This document shows positions 6,466 to 14,189 of a stretch of DNA of 15,205 bases, one piece after another. Source of the DNA: Rhizobium sp. Q54 (GTDB lineage Bacteria; Pseudomonadota; Alphaproteobacteria; SMXS01); assembly GCA_945872035.1 (NCBI GenBank), contig CAMBYA010000020.1:1-15205 (forward strand). Direction: 5' to 3'. The notes beneath the pieces are model-generated. The model was not told the origin of the DNA. It saw only the letters and a program-made list of their open reading frames with translations, and did not search any database. Each line of letters begins with the position of its first letter. Position 1 is the stretch's first letter. The position numbers were made by a program, and so were the translations under genes.

Positions 6466-7616
6466 GCGCGGAATTCCTTGATCAGGTTGCGCGCGATCAG
6501 CAGCTGCTGGATCTGCGAGGTGCCCTCGTAGATGCGGAAGATGCGCACGTCGCGGTAGAACCGCTCCACGGCGTATTCGGACATGTAGCCCGCGCCGCCG
6601 TGGATCTGCACCGCCCGGTCGGCGACGCGGCCGACCATCTCCGACGCGAAATACTTGCAGGCGGCGATATCGCCGACGTTGCGGTTGCCCGAGTCGTAGT
6701 TGCGGGCGGCATCCAGCACCATGCACTGGGCCGCGTAGGATTCGGTGCGGCTGTCGGCAAGCATGGCCTGGATCAGCTGGAACTCGGCGATGGCCTGGCC
6801 GAACTGCTTGCGGTCGATGGCGTAGCGCACCGACTCCTCGACCAGGCGCTGCGACACGCCGACGCACAGCGCCGAGATGTGCAGCCGGCCGCGGTCCAGC
6901 GTCTTCATGGCGGTCTTGAACCCCTGGCCCGGAATGCCGCCGATCAGGTTGGCGGCCGGCACGCGGCAGTTCTCGAAGATCACGTCGTAGACGTTGGCGC
7001 CGGCCTGGCCCATCTTCCGGTTGGGCTTGCCGACGGTGAGGCCGGGGCTGTTCTTCTCGACGATGAACGCCGAGACGCCGCCCGCGCCCTTGTTCGACGG
7101 ATCGGTACGGGCCATCAGGGTGAAGATCGACGCATCGGCCGCATTGGTGATGTAGCGCTTGGTGCCGTTCACCACATACTCGTCGCCGTCGAGGATCGCC
7201 GTGGTGCGGATGCTGGCCGCGTCCGAACCCGCGTCCGGCTCGGTCAGCGCAAACGACGCGACGTACTCGCCAGCCGCCACCTTGGGCAGGAAGCGCGCCT
7301 TCTGCTCAGGCGTGCCGTCGATGACGATGCCCTGCGAGCCGATGCCGTTGTTGGTGCCGATCTTCGAGCGGAACGCCGGCGAGGCGCGGCCCATTTCCAT
7401 AATGATGTAGGCCTCTTCCTCGGTGGTCAGGCCCAGCCCGCCATACTCCTCGGGCACGGTCATGCCGTAGAGGCCCATCTCGCGCATCTCCCTGAGGATC
7501 TCCGCCGGCACGGCGTTGTCCTCGACGACCCTGTCCTCGGCGGGGATCAGGCGCTCGTTGACGAAGCGGCGGATGGTGTCGCGCAGCTGGTTGAAAATTT
7601 CCTGGTCGCGGATCAT
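6462..7616 (-). CDS. Acyl-CoA dehydrogenase (FAD)
   Basis: Full-length 384-residue acyl-CoA dehydrogenase. The N-terminal helical domain runs from residue 5 with GLYGMTVPEEYGGLGL (48-63). The FAD/substrate signature ALTEPDAGSDAAS (123-135) and the second signature beginning QIHGGAGY (337-344) are intact. The catalytic base is E364 in RIYEGTSQIQ, the position used by medium- and short-chain enzymes. The enzyme removes two hydrogens from an acyl-CoA to give the 2-enoyl-CoA and passes electrons to ETF. Chain-length or branched-chain preference cannot be read with confidence. ATG 7616 has GGAAG five bases upstream. It is the first gene of a two-gene unit with the CurA-like reductase, transcribed divergently from the MgtC gene. 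A promoter-like sequence and an inverted repeat lie upstream. Confidence 0.95.
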   Translation of the reverse strand: MIRDQEIFNQLRDTIRRFVNERLIPAEDRVVEDNAVPAEILREMREMGLYGMTVPEEYGGLGLTTEEEAYIIMEMGRASPAFRSKIGTNNGIGSQGIVIDGTPEQKARFLPKVAAGEYVASFALTEPDAGSDAASIRTTAILDGDEYVVNGTKRYITNAADASIFTLMARTDPSNKGAGGVSAFIVEKNSPGLTVGKPNRKMGQAGANVYDVIFENCRVPAANLIGGIPGQGFKTAMKTLDRGRLHISALCVGVSQRLVEESVRYAIDRKQFGQAIAEFQLIQAMLADSRTESYAAQCMVLDAARNYDSGNRNVGDIAACKYFASEMVGRVADRAVQIHGGAGYMSEYAVERFYRDVRIFRIYEGTSQIQQLLIARNLIKEFRA

Positions 7617-7655
7617 GGCATCTTCCCGGTTTCTGGGATTGTTGGTCGGGCTTCG

Positions 7656-7683
7656 CTTATAAAGCGTTCGCCGGACGCCGCAA
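7656..7683 (-). promoter_or_regulatory. Candidate sigma-70-type promoter for the acyl-CoA dehydrogenase operon
   Basis: On the minus strand, TTGCGG (7678-7683) and TATAAG (7656-7661) are separated by 16 bases, about 40 bases upstream of the start codon. The -10 box stands out as AT-rich in a GC-rich region. The -35 box is a partial match. Its outer edge touches the left arm of the inverted repeat at 7683-7724, as expected if that repeat is an operator. This is prediction by eye only. Confidence 0.35.
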
Positions 7684-7724
7684 ACGGTACATGGCGTGAT
7701 ACTAAGAGACTATGCGGTACCGTT
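7683..7724. repeat. Inverted repeat AACGGTAC/GTACCGTT in the divergent intergenic region
   Basis: AACGGTAC (7683-7690) and GTACCGTT (7717-7724) are perfect reverse complements 34 bases apart centre to centre. CGGTAC also recurs in direct orientation exactly 30 bases apart (7685 and 7715), about three helical turns. The site lies between the divergent acyl-CoA dehydrogenase and MgtC genes, next to a promoter-like sequence. This is the usual place for a repressor or activator site. No regulator gene is seen within the window. Confidence 0.4.
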
Positions 7725-7749
7725 GTCCCCCAGCGCACAGACTGCCTGA

Positions 7750-9015
7750 ATGACTGACAAGCTTCAGCTCCTGGACCTCGCCATTGCGCTGGGAGTCGGC
7801 GCGATGATCGGCGTCGAGCGCGGCTGGTCGCAGCGCGAAATGCCGGAGGGCACGAGGGTCGCCGGCCTGCGCACCTTTTCGCTGTTCGGCCTGTTTGGCG
7901 GCGTCGCCGCCGCGATGGGAACCCTCTACGGCGTCGCCATCCTGGCCGCAGTGTCCCTTGGCGCCGCCGGCATCGTGGTCACTTCGCTGGTCACCGGCCG
8001 AAGGGACCCGGCGAACCGGGACATCACCACCGAGGTCGCCCTGCTGCTGACATTCGCTCTTGGCGTACTGGCGGGCTTTGGCAAGCACACGGAGGCGGTG
8101 GCATGCGCTGTCGTGGTCACGGTGCTGCTTGGGCTCAAGCCGTCGCTGCATGGTTGGCTGAAGACCCTTGAACGGGAGGAGATGACAGCCGCGTTCCGGT
8201 TGCTGGTCATGTCGCTGGTAATCCTGCCGGTTCTCCCCAACAAGGGCTTTGGCCCATGGGAGGCGCTCAATCCCTATGTGATCTGGCTGATGGTGGTGCT
8301 GATCTCGGGGCTTTGCTTCGCCGGATACGTAGCGGTGAAACATGCCGGGCCGCGCTGGGGGCTTATCGTCACCGGGCTGATGGGCGGACTGGCGTCGTCG
8401 ACCGCCGTCGCCGTCACCATGGCGCGCCTCGGCAAGGCCAGCGGCGGCGTTCAGCCTGCGGCCGCCACTGCCACCGTCGCCAGCTCGACTGTCGTATACG
8501 GTCGGCTGCTTGTGGTGTCGGCGGCGTTCGCCCCCTTGTTGGCGTGGAAACTGGCGCCGGTGCTGGGCGCCATGGCGCTGACCGGTGCGGTGTGCGTCGC
8601 CATCATGTGGCCGCGCAACCAGCCCGCTGACGGCCAGGGCGCGCAGGCCCTGGACGACATCAAGCCGTTCAGCCTGGCGACGCCGCTTCGTTTCGCCGCC
8701 ATCCTGGCCATCGTCATGGTGGCCTCCGCCGGACTGCAATCCTGGCTGGGCGACGGGGGCCTGCTGCTGGTTTCGGCCATTGCCGGCGTTACCGACGTGG
8801 ACGCGCCGGTCCTCACCGTTGCAGGACGAGTCGCCGGAGGGCTCGACGCGGGTGTCGGCGCTCTCGCCATCCTGATCGCCGTGGCGGTCAACATCGTCGC
8901 CAAATTCGTCATCATCGGCTGGATCGGCGGCATGGGCATGGCCAGGCGCGTCGCCCCCGGCCTGCTGCTGGCGTTGCCGGTGGGCGCTGCCGCGTGGTGG
9001 TTTTTCGCGCGGTAG
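7750..9015 (+). CDS. MgtC/SapB-family membrane protein with DUF4010 domain
   Basis: A 421-residue, very hydrophobic protein with about a dozen predicted membrane segments. The N-terminal part is MgtC/SapB-like: ALGVGAMIGVERGW (13-26) and GTRVAGLRTFSLFGLFGG (34-51) are the family's conserved helix-end motifs. The second half, roughly 185-395, fits DUF4010, including ASSTAVAVTMARL and the KFVIIGWIGG region near the end. MgtC itself supports growth at low Mg2+ and inhibits ATP synthase in Salmonella. The long DUF4010 fusions are common in proteobacteria but functionally undefined, so magnesium transport should not be assumed. ATG 7750 is the only start that keeps the first helix, yet no Shine-Dalgarno is visible before it, so translation may be weak or leaderless. 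It is divergent from the dehydrogenase operon and ends six bases from the convergent CYTH-CHAD gene. Confidence 0.9.
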   Translation: MTDKLQLLDLAIALGVGAMIGVERGWSQREMPEGTRVAGLRTFSLFGLFGGVAAAMGTLYGVAILAAVSLGAAGIVVTSLVTGRRDPANRDITTEVALLLTFALGVLAGFGKHTEAVACAVVVTVLLGLKPSLHGWLKTLEREEMTAAFRLLVMSLVILPVLPNKGFGPWEALNPYVIWLMVVLISGLCFAGYVAVKHAGPRWGLIVTGLMGGLASSTAVAVTMARLGKASGGVQPAAATATVASSTVVYGRLLVVSAAFAPLLAWKLAPVLGAMALTGAVCVAIMWPRNQPADGQGAQALDDIKPFSLATPLRFAAILAIVMVASAGLQSWLGDGGLLLVSAIAGVTDVDAPVLTVAGRVAGGLDAGVGALAILIAVAVNIVAKFVIIGWIGGMGMARRVAPGLLLALPVGAAAWWFFAR

Positions 9016-9021
9016 GACGCG

Positions 9022-10521
9022 TCAGTCGCGCCAGAAAGGATCGGCGCCGCGCAGATCGGCCCAGGCCTTCGACAGCGCCGTGTCGGACACATGGCCGCGC
9101 TGCTCGTGGAAGGTCACCAGCGTCGCGGTGCCCGAGGCCAGTTCCTCGTCGTCTTCGGCCGCATCCATCAGCTTGCCGCACAGTCCCTTGGCCACGGTCA
9201 GGTCATTGAGCTTGCCCAGCAGGTGGAGCATCTCGGTGAGCGCGTCGCGGAACTTCTTCACGTCCTTGCGCGGATAGAGGCTGCGGAAAAACTCGCCCGC
9301 ATAGCGCAGCTTCTTCAGCGCGATGCGCACTTCATGCTTGGCCTCGGCGCCGAGATTGTCGAAATCGTCGGCTACATCCAGCGCCCGGTTGTACAGCCGG
9401 TCGAGCAGGCCGCCGGCATGGTCGGTCATCGGCCGCTTCATGGACTTCATCCCGTCCTCGGACAGGCCGGCGCGCCAGCCGCGTCGCTCGACCCATCCGG
9501 CAAGGCGCAGGGCGAACACCGTATAGGCCGGAGAGCTCATGGCGACCCGCGCCTCGGCATAGCCCTCGTCCCGCATCCGCCGCGCGCCGTCGTACAGGGC
9601 GCGCAGGCCGCGGTGCTCGGGCCACAATTCCATCACCGGCGGCAGGGTCTCCAGCAGGAACACGTCCCAGTCGCGCGCCGGGCCCAGGCAGCCCGCTACC
9701 CATCTCGACTGGTCCCGGAACTCGTCGAGCGGTGGATCGGGGATGAAGTCCTTGAAGAAGTTGATCGCCGAACGCAGCCGGCGCAGCGCCACCCGCACCT
9801 GGTGCACGCCTTCCGGATCGCGGCCGTCCAACGCGCAGGCCTGGTTGGCCAGCCACTGCCGGATGCAGGCCTGCAGGCTGTCGCGCATCCCGTCTTCCAG
9901 CGTGACGTCGTCCGGGAACTCCAGCTTGTCGGCCTTGACCGACGGCGGCGTCGTGTTGTCGGCGAGCCGGAAGCCCCGCGCCGACTTCGCGTCGATGGAG
10001 AGCTGGAGCGGGACTATCTCGGCAAGCCGCGCACCCAGGTCGAACAGGTCCGCGGCGGCGCCGTCGAGCAACTCCAGCTCGACCTCGCAGACCGGCAGCT
10101 CGCGCCCGCCGGCGCGGATCACGCCGGTGTCCATGGCCAGCTCGATGCGGCTGGGATCGGACCGCCAGGTGGGAAAGCAGGCCACCAGCTTGTCGCGCCC
10201 GATGTCGGTGACGAAAATCTCCTCGAGCCCTTCGGCATGGCCGTCCAGCTCGGGCGCGAAGGACGCGACCGGCTTTTCCCACTCGCCCCGGACGAACAGG
10301 CCGTCACCTCCGGTCTTCACCGTCTGGATGAACCGCCGGCCGCTCCGGCGGACCCGTAGCGTCATGCCCTGGCCCTTCAGCTTCCGGCAAGGTGTGTCGT
10401 AGTAGCGGCTCTCAAGGCGTTTGGCGGCAGGCGGCTCGGCAACCGCCGCCACGTCGCCCACCGCCCGCAACACAGCCGTCAGGTCGTGGGGATGGACCAG
10501 CAGCTTGATCTCGATTTCCAT
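9022..10521 (-). CDS. CYTH-CHAD domain protein (inorganic triphosphatase-like, polyphosphate-associated)
   Basis: This 499-residue protein joins two domains. The CYTH domain (about 1-200) starts with the defining ExExK motif, EIEIK (2-6). Further tunnel residues are visible in LRVRR (55-59), QTVKT (66-70) and EVELE (146-150), so triphosphate hydrolysis with a divalent metal is plausible (E. coli YgiF is the model). The CHAD domain (about 210-495) shows its two repeated basic helices, VHQVRVALRRLR (239-250) and KHEVRIALKKLR (395-406). Both carry the H-x2-R-x3-[RK]-[RK]-x-R pattern that binds polyphosphate. The start ATG is one base after the ppk2 stop (TGA-C-ATG), so translation is almost certainly coupled to it. 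Genomic and domain evidence agree on a polyphosphate or triphosphate role, in the cytoplasm and possibly on polyphosphate granules. Confidence 0.94.
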   Translation of the reverse strand: MEIEIKLLVHPHDLTAVLRAVGDVAAVAEPPAAKRLESRYYDTPCRKLKGQGMTLRVRRSGRRFIQTVKTGGDGLFVRGEWEKPVASFAPELDGHAEGLEEIFVTDIGRDKLVACFPTWRSDPSRIELAMDTGVIRAGGRELPVCEVELELLDGAAADLFDLGARLAEIVPLQLSIDAKSARGFRLADNTTPPSVKADKLEFPDDVTLEDGMRDSLQACIRQWLANQACALDGRDPEGVHQVRVALRRLRSAINFFKDFIPDPPLDEFRDQSRWVAGCLGPARDWDVFLLETLPPVMELWPEHRGLRALYDGARRMRDEGYAEARVAMSSPAYTVFALRLAGWVERRGWRAGLSEDGMKSMKRPMTDHAGGLLDRLYNRALDVADDFDNLGAEAKHEVRIALKKLRYAGEFFRSLYPRKDVKKFRDALTEMLHLLGKLNDLTVAKGLCGKLMDAAEDDEELASGTATLVTFHEQRGHVSDTALSKAWADLRGADPFWRD

Positions 10522-10522
10522 G

Positions 10523-11314
10523 TCAGGGCGCGATCAGGCCGTTTTCCACATAGACCGGATCGTAGGTGAACACGACCGAGGGGTTGCACCGCATCACCTT
10601 CGGCTTCTTGCCTTCGTAGTCGAGCCGCGACAGCAGATCGGAGATCAGGTTGATCCGCGCCGTCTTCTTGTCGTCGGCCTTGACGATGGTCCAGGGCGAC
10701 GCGGGGCTGTGGGTGTGGAGCAGCATGTCGTTGCGCGCCGCGCTGTATTCCTTCCACAGCTTGTTGGCAACGGCGTCGATCGGGCTGATCTTCCACTGCT
10801 TCAGCGGGTCGCGCCGCCGGTCCTTCATGCGCTTCTTCTGCTCGTTCCTCGAGATGTCCATGTAGTACTTGATCAGCACCAGGCCGGAGCGCTGCAGCAT
10901 CTGCTCGAACGGGCCGACGGTCTCGTAGAACTCGCGCAATTCTTCCTCGGTGCAGAAGCCCATCACCCGCTCGACGCCGGCGCGGTTGTACCAGCTGCGG
11001 TTGAACAGCACGAACTCGTCGGCCGTGGGCAGATGCTCCACCCAGCGCTGGAAGTACCAGGCGGTCCTTTCCCGGTCGGTCGGCTTGCCCAGCGCCACGA
11101 CCCGCGTCTCACGCGGGCTCAGATGCTCGACAATGCGCTTGATGGTACCGTCCTTGCCGGCGGCGTCGCGACCCTCGACGATCACCAGCACCTTGCGGTC
11201 GTTGGCGATGTTGTGGCGCTGCAGCTTGACCAACTCGATCTGGAGCTGCTCGAGACGCTTCTTGTACTCGGCGTCGTCGATGACGTGAGCCTGCTCCGGA
11301 TGCGGCTTTTTCAT
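10523..11314 (-). CDS. ppk2: Class I polyphosphate kinase 2
   Basis: At 263 residues this has the size of a one-domain class I PPK2, which interconverts nucleoside diphosphates and triphosphates with polyphosphate. Walker A is GRDAAGKDG (48-56), the Walker B region is FNRSWYNRAGVERV (104-117), and the basic lid is QKKRMKDRRRDPLKQW (159-174). WTIVKADDKKTARIN (208-222) and the C-terminal PSVVFTYDP are also family-typical. ATG 11314 gives the usual family N-terminus; a GAGG about ten bases upstream is a weak SD. An open frame continues upstream on this strand for more than 2.7 kb, antisense to the TPR gene, but shows no homology and is not part of the protein. The CYTH-CHAD gene follows after one base, forming a polyphosphate operon. 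The gene is divergent from the first TPR gene. Confidence 0.96.
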   Translation of the reverse strand: MKKPHPEQAHVIDDAEYKKRLEQLQIELVKLQRHNIANDRKVLVIVEGRDAAGKDGTIKRIVEHLSPRETRVVALGKPTDRERTAWYFQRWVEHLPTADEFVLFNRSWYNRAGVERVMGFCTEEELREFYETVGPFEQMLQRSGLVLIKYYMDISRNEQKKRMKDRRRDPLKQWKISPIDAVANKLWKEYSAARNDMLLHTHSPASPWTIVKADDKKTARINLISDLLSRLDYEGKKPKVMRCNPSVVFTYDPVYVENGLIAP

Positions 11315-11363
11315 GGGGTCGCTGCCTCTGTCGCTCGGGGTGGTGATGCCATTGGCCGGTCGC

Positions 11364-11392
11364 AGTATGTCACAGAAACGTGCAGGCGTAAA
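11364..11392 (-). promoter_or_regulatory. Candidate promoter for the ppk2 operon
   Basis: On the minus strand TTTACG (11387-11392) and CATACT (11364-11369) are separated by 17 bases, each matching four of six sigma-70 consensus positions, about 50 bases upstream of the ppk2 start. The box sits beside an AT-rich patch unusual for the region. The 174-base gap to the divergent TPR gene (11315-11488) must also hold that gene's promoter, which I cannot pick out. No pho-box-like repeat is evident. Confidence 0.35.
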
Positions 11393-11488
11393 AAATCGGC
11401 GGAACCTGAGGCGCCGCCCCGAGGCCGTTGTTCGCCGGCTCGAAGACGGGCAAGCTGGCGAGTATCGAGCGGTCCTGACGGAGCCATG

Positions 11489-14107
11489 ATGCCGGAACGC
11501 CCTGCAGATCGAACACGCCAGCGGGCGCGCACGCGGCATGCATTTCTGCTCGTCCTGATCCTGGCTGGCTTCCCGGCGTTCGCCGCCGCGCCGCCCGACC
11601 TCAAGATCGATCCGGCCCGGCCGGACTGCGGCCTGGCAGGCGGCATGGATTGCGAGCGGAAGCCGGCCGAAAACCCCGATGACGGCGTCCGGGAATGGAT
11701 GGCGGTCAGCACCGCGTTCCAGGCCTACGACTACGCCATGACCTTGCGTGCCATCGACGCCCTGACCGCCAGGCAGCCGTTCAACGGCGATGCGGCGTTC
11801 ATGCGCGGCTATGCGCTGATGCGCCAGCACAAGGATGCCGACGCCATCGCCGCATTCGACAAGGCCGTCGCGCTCGATCCTCAGAATTCCGTGGCGCTGG
11901 CCCATCGCGGCCTGGTGCGCGCCGGTCTGGGCGACACGGCCCAGGGCCTCGCCGACATCGACGCCGCGCTCGATATCGTCGGCGAGAACCCGGCGGCGCT
12001 GGCCTACAAGGGCCTGATCCTGCTGCGCGCCGGCAAGGAGAACGAGGGCCTGGCGCTGCTCGACGACGCCGCGTCCCTCGCCCCCGACTTCGTCTGGCTG
12101 CGGCTGGTCAAGGCGACGGCGCTGGCCGACCTGGGCCGCCTCGAGGTGGCCGCGGCCGACGCCGAAAAGGCCGCCGAGACAGCACCCGACGATCCGTCGG
12201 TCTATGCGGTTCGGGCGCGCATCCGGCTCGACCGCCGCGACGCGGAAGGCGCGCTGGCCGACGTGGACAAGGCTCTGTCGCTGGGCGGCCAGGATCCGTT
12301 CCTGATCGTGCTGCGCAGCCGCGCGAAAGCGGCGAAGGGAGACGCCGAGGGCGCCATCGCCGACCTGGCGGCGCTGGGCCGGCAGCATCCGGGCGCCGAT
12401 CCGGCCATGAAAGCCGAGCTGCCGTCGCTGTTCGGCGACGGCCCGGGCGACCCGTTGCCCCGGCTGATGCTGGCGGTGATCAAGATCGAGAAGGGCGACG
12501 CGAAAGGCGCCCGCGCCATCGCCGAGCAGATCCTGGCGACGGCGCCGTGGGCGCGGCCGGCGGTGCTGATGGTGCGCGCCTACGCCTCGCAGGCGCTGGG
12601 CGACTACAAGATGGCGCTCGCCGACCTGGACGAGCTCGAATCCGCCATGGGCAAGACCGCCGAGAGCCAGTACATCCGCGCCAAGGTGCTGTGGGGCAGC
12701 GGCGACCGCGAGGCGGCGATGAAGACCATCGAGACCGCCATCGCCCTGTCGCCCGCCGACGAGATGTACCTGCAGACCCGCGCCACCTTCAGATACGAGG
12801 ACGGCGACCTTGCCGGCACGCTGCCGGATCTGGCCCGGCTGCGCGCGTCGGAGGAATATGGCGACTGGGCCTGGCAGATGCAGATCCTCAGCCTCTATTT
12901 CCTCGACCGCAACGCCGAGGCGGGCGCGCAGGCGCTGCCCTATCTGCGCGAGAACAAACCGGCCGACGACACGCTGCTGCGGGCCGTGGCCGACATGGTC
13001 TGGCAGCTCCAGTCCGGCGATACCTGGAAACTGGCCGACGACCTGCTGGCCGCCGCCGCGACGCCGTCCCAGGGCGAGGACTTCGAGCTCTACCTGCAGG
13101 CCCGGTCGCTGGTCCATGCCGGCAAGACCGCCGAGGCCGAGGCGCTGCTCGGCCGGATCGGCGCCCATGACGTGCTGCTGGCGGCCGCCGCCGACGCTGC
13201 CTATGCGCCGCTGTGGGACGCACCGGTGCTGCGCCAGCCGCTCGACGGCGCTGCCCTGTACCGCAAATCGTTCGAGGCCGCCTGGGAAAGCCACACCCGC
13301 GCCCCCGAGGATCTGTTCGCGGCGGTCTACGCCATCAGCGTGCTGCGCGAAATGGGCTGCGGCACGGAGGCATCCGGCGCCGCCCGGCGCATGACCCTGT
13401 CGCTGCCGCGCTATGCGGATCAGGCGCAGTTCGGCACCGCGCTGTTCCAGACCATCGCCACCGAGGCACTCGAGCGCGGCGACGGCGCCGCGGCGCTGGC
13501 CGCGTGGGACGACGGCATCGCCAGGCTCGGGCCGGACAATCCCTACACCCTGCCGATGATGCTCAACGCCGGGTTCATGAAGCTGGCGACCGGCGACCCC
13601 GCCGCGGCGCTGGAGCGGGTCGGACGGGTCGAGGCGATCAGCCCGTCCTACGACTACGCCATCGTCATGGCCCACTACATCCGCGCCCTTGCATATGACG
13701 CGCTGGGGCGGACCAAGGAACGCGACGCCTCGCTCGACCATGCCGCGGCCCATGCCGCCGCCAACCCGATGGCCGCGGTCATGGCGGTCGGCCTGCTGCG
13801 CGGCTACGACGACGCGGTCGCCCTCGTGGAGACGCTGCGCGCCCCCGGCGACGGCCGCAACCTCCTCGACAGCCTGCATGTGCGGCCCCGGACGCCGGCG
13901 ACGTCGGACATCGAGCGCCGCGAACTGGCCCTGCTCGACCGCCTCCGCGCCGACCCGCGCGTCCTCGCCGCCCTGAAACCGGCGGGCCGCATCCTGACCC
14001 TGCCCGAGAGCGAGACCTGCCCGCTGAGCACGCAGGAACTGGCCGAGCGGCCGTTCCAATATCCGTTCGAGAATGGGGCAGTGACGGGGGAGGCATCACC
14101 GCGCTGA
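11489..14107 (+). CDS. Exported TPR-repeat protein with N-terminal cysteine pair
   Basis: A large protein (872 residues from ATG 11489) with a signal peptide: a basic RTRQRARTRH stretch, then a hydrophobic core ending in FPAFA near residue 32. A C-x7-C pair (C47, C55) follows. Tandem TPR-like helix pairs of about 34 residues start near residue 100 (first repeat from DAAFMRGYALMR to AVALDPQN) and continue to about 300. A second block covers about 357-457 and more diverged alpha-solenoid runs to the C-terminus. ATGATG occurs at 11486/11489; GGAG (11480-11483) is spaced five bases from the second ATG and only two from the first, so the second is chosen. TPR arrays are protein-binding scaffolds; the partner is unknown. 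The open frame extends far upstream through the antisense ppk2 region and should not be included. The next gene is a related exported TPR protein 79 bases on. Confidence 0.88.
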   Translation: MPERPADRTRQRARTRHAFLLVLILAGFPAFAAAPPDLKIDPARPDCGLAGGMDCERKPAENPDDGVREWMAVSTAFQAYDYAMTLRAIDALTARQPFNGDAAFMRGYALMRQHKDADAIAAFDKAVALDPQNSVALAHRGLVRAGLGDTAQGLADIDAALDIVGENPAALAYKGLILLRAGKENEGLALLDDAASLAPDFVWLRLVKATALADLGRLEVAAADAEKAAETAPDDPSVYAVRARIRLDRRDAEGALADVDKALSLGGQDPFLIVLRSRAKAAKGDAEGAIADLAALGRQHPGADPAMKAELPSLFGDGPGDPLPRLMLAVIKIEKGDAKGARAIAEQILATAPWARPAVLMVRAYASQALGDYKMALADLDELESAMGKTAESQYIRAKVLWGSGDREAAMKTIETAIALSPADEMYLQTRATFRYEDGDLAGTLPDLARLRASEEYGDWAWQMQILSLYFLDRNAEAGAQALPYLRENKPADDTLLRAVADMVWQLQSGDTWKLADDLLAAAATPSQGEDFELYLQARSLVHAGKTAEAEALLGRIGAHDVLLAAAADAAYAPLWDAPVLRQPLDGAALYRKSFEAAWESHTRAPEDLFAAVYAISVLREMGCGTEASGAARRMTLSLPRYADQAQFGTALFQTIATEALERGDGAAALAAWDDGIARLGPDNPYTLPMMLNAGFMKLATGDPAAALERVGRVEAISPSYDYAIVMAHYIRALAYDALGRTKERDASLDHAAAHAAANPMAAVMAVGLLRGYDDAVALVETLRAPGDGRNLLDSLHVRPRTPATSDIERRELALLDRLRADPRVLAALKPAGRILTLPESETCPLSTQELAERPFQYPFENGAVTGEASPR

Positions 14108-14117
14108 AAAGCCCGCA

Positions 14118-14143
14118 TTGCCGTCAGGCTGGAGTTTCGGCAA
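14118..14143 (+). other. Small inverted repeat after the first TPR gene
   Basis: TTGCCG and CGGCAA form a perfect 6-bp stem with a 14-base loop, ten bases past the stop codon. There is no T-run after it, so it is a poor terminator candidate. It may mean the two TPR genes share a transcript. Chance is a fair alternative. Confidence 0.2.
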
Positions 14144-14160
14144 GCTGATACCGCTTCGCG

Positions 14161-14189
14161 TTTGGGGATATTGGGAATCATTGGGGATG
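14161..14189 (+). repeat. Three imperfect 10-base repeats running into the start of the second TPR gene
   Basis: TTTGGGGATA, TTGGGAATCA and TTGGGGATGA follow one another at exactly 10-base spacing; the last contains the ATG start at 14187. The first two repeats supply G-rich stretches, and GGGA at 14173-14176 is the only SD-like sequence at a usable distance. The repeats may be a phased protein-binding site or a chance run. Confidence 0.3.

Noticed and set aside
6466..6867. Upstream extension of the CurA-like reductase
   Set aside because: It lies inside the acyl-CoA dehydrogenase coding region in another frame and is Arg/Pro-rich. The ATGA junction gives a clean start at 6465.
785..9015. 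An ion-homeostasis island (Kef antiporter, EF-hand, MgtC) as one functional system
   Set aside because: The three genes lie on different strands and in separate transcription units with unrelated genes between them, so the grouping is likely coincidental.
10421..11488. Upstream extension of the first TPR protein by over 350 residues
   Set aside because: This part is antisense to ppk2 and the CYTH-CHAD start, with no domain. A signal peptide and a ribosome binding site mark the start at 11489.
11315..14059. A very long minus-strand open frame, in frame with ppk2, running through the whole TPR gene
   Set aside because: GC-rich codon bias of the plus-strand gene removes stops from the antisense frame. 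The translation is Arg/Gln/Gly-rich low-complexity with no domain, and PPK2 homology begins sharply at the ATG at 11314.
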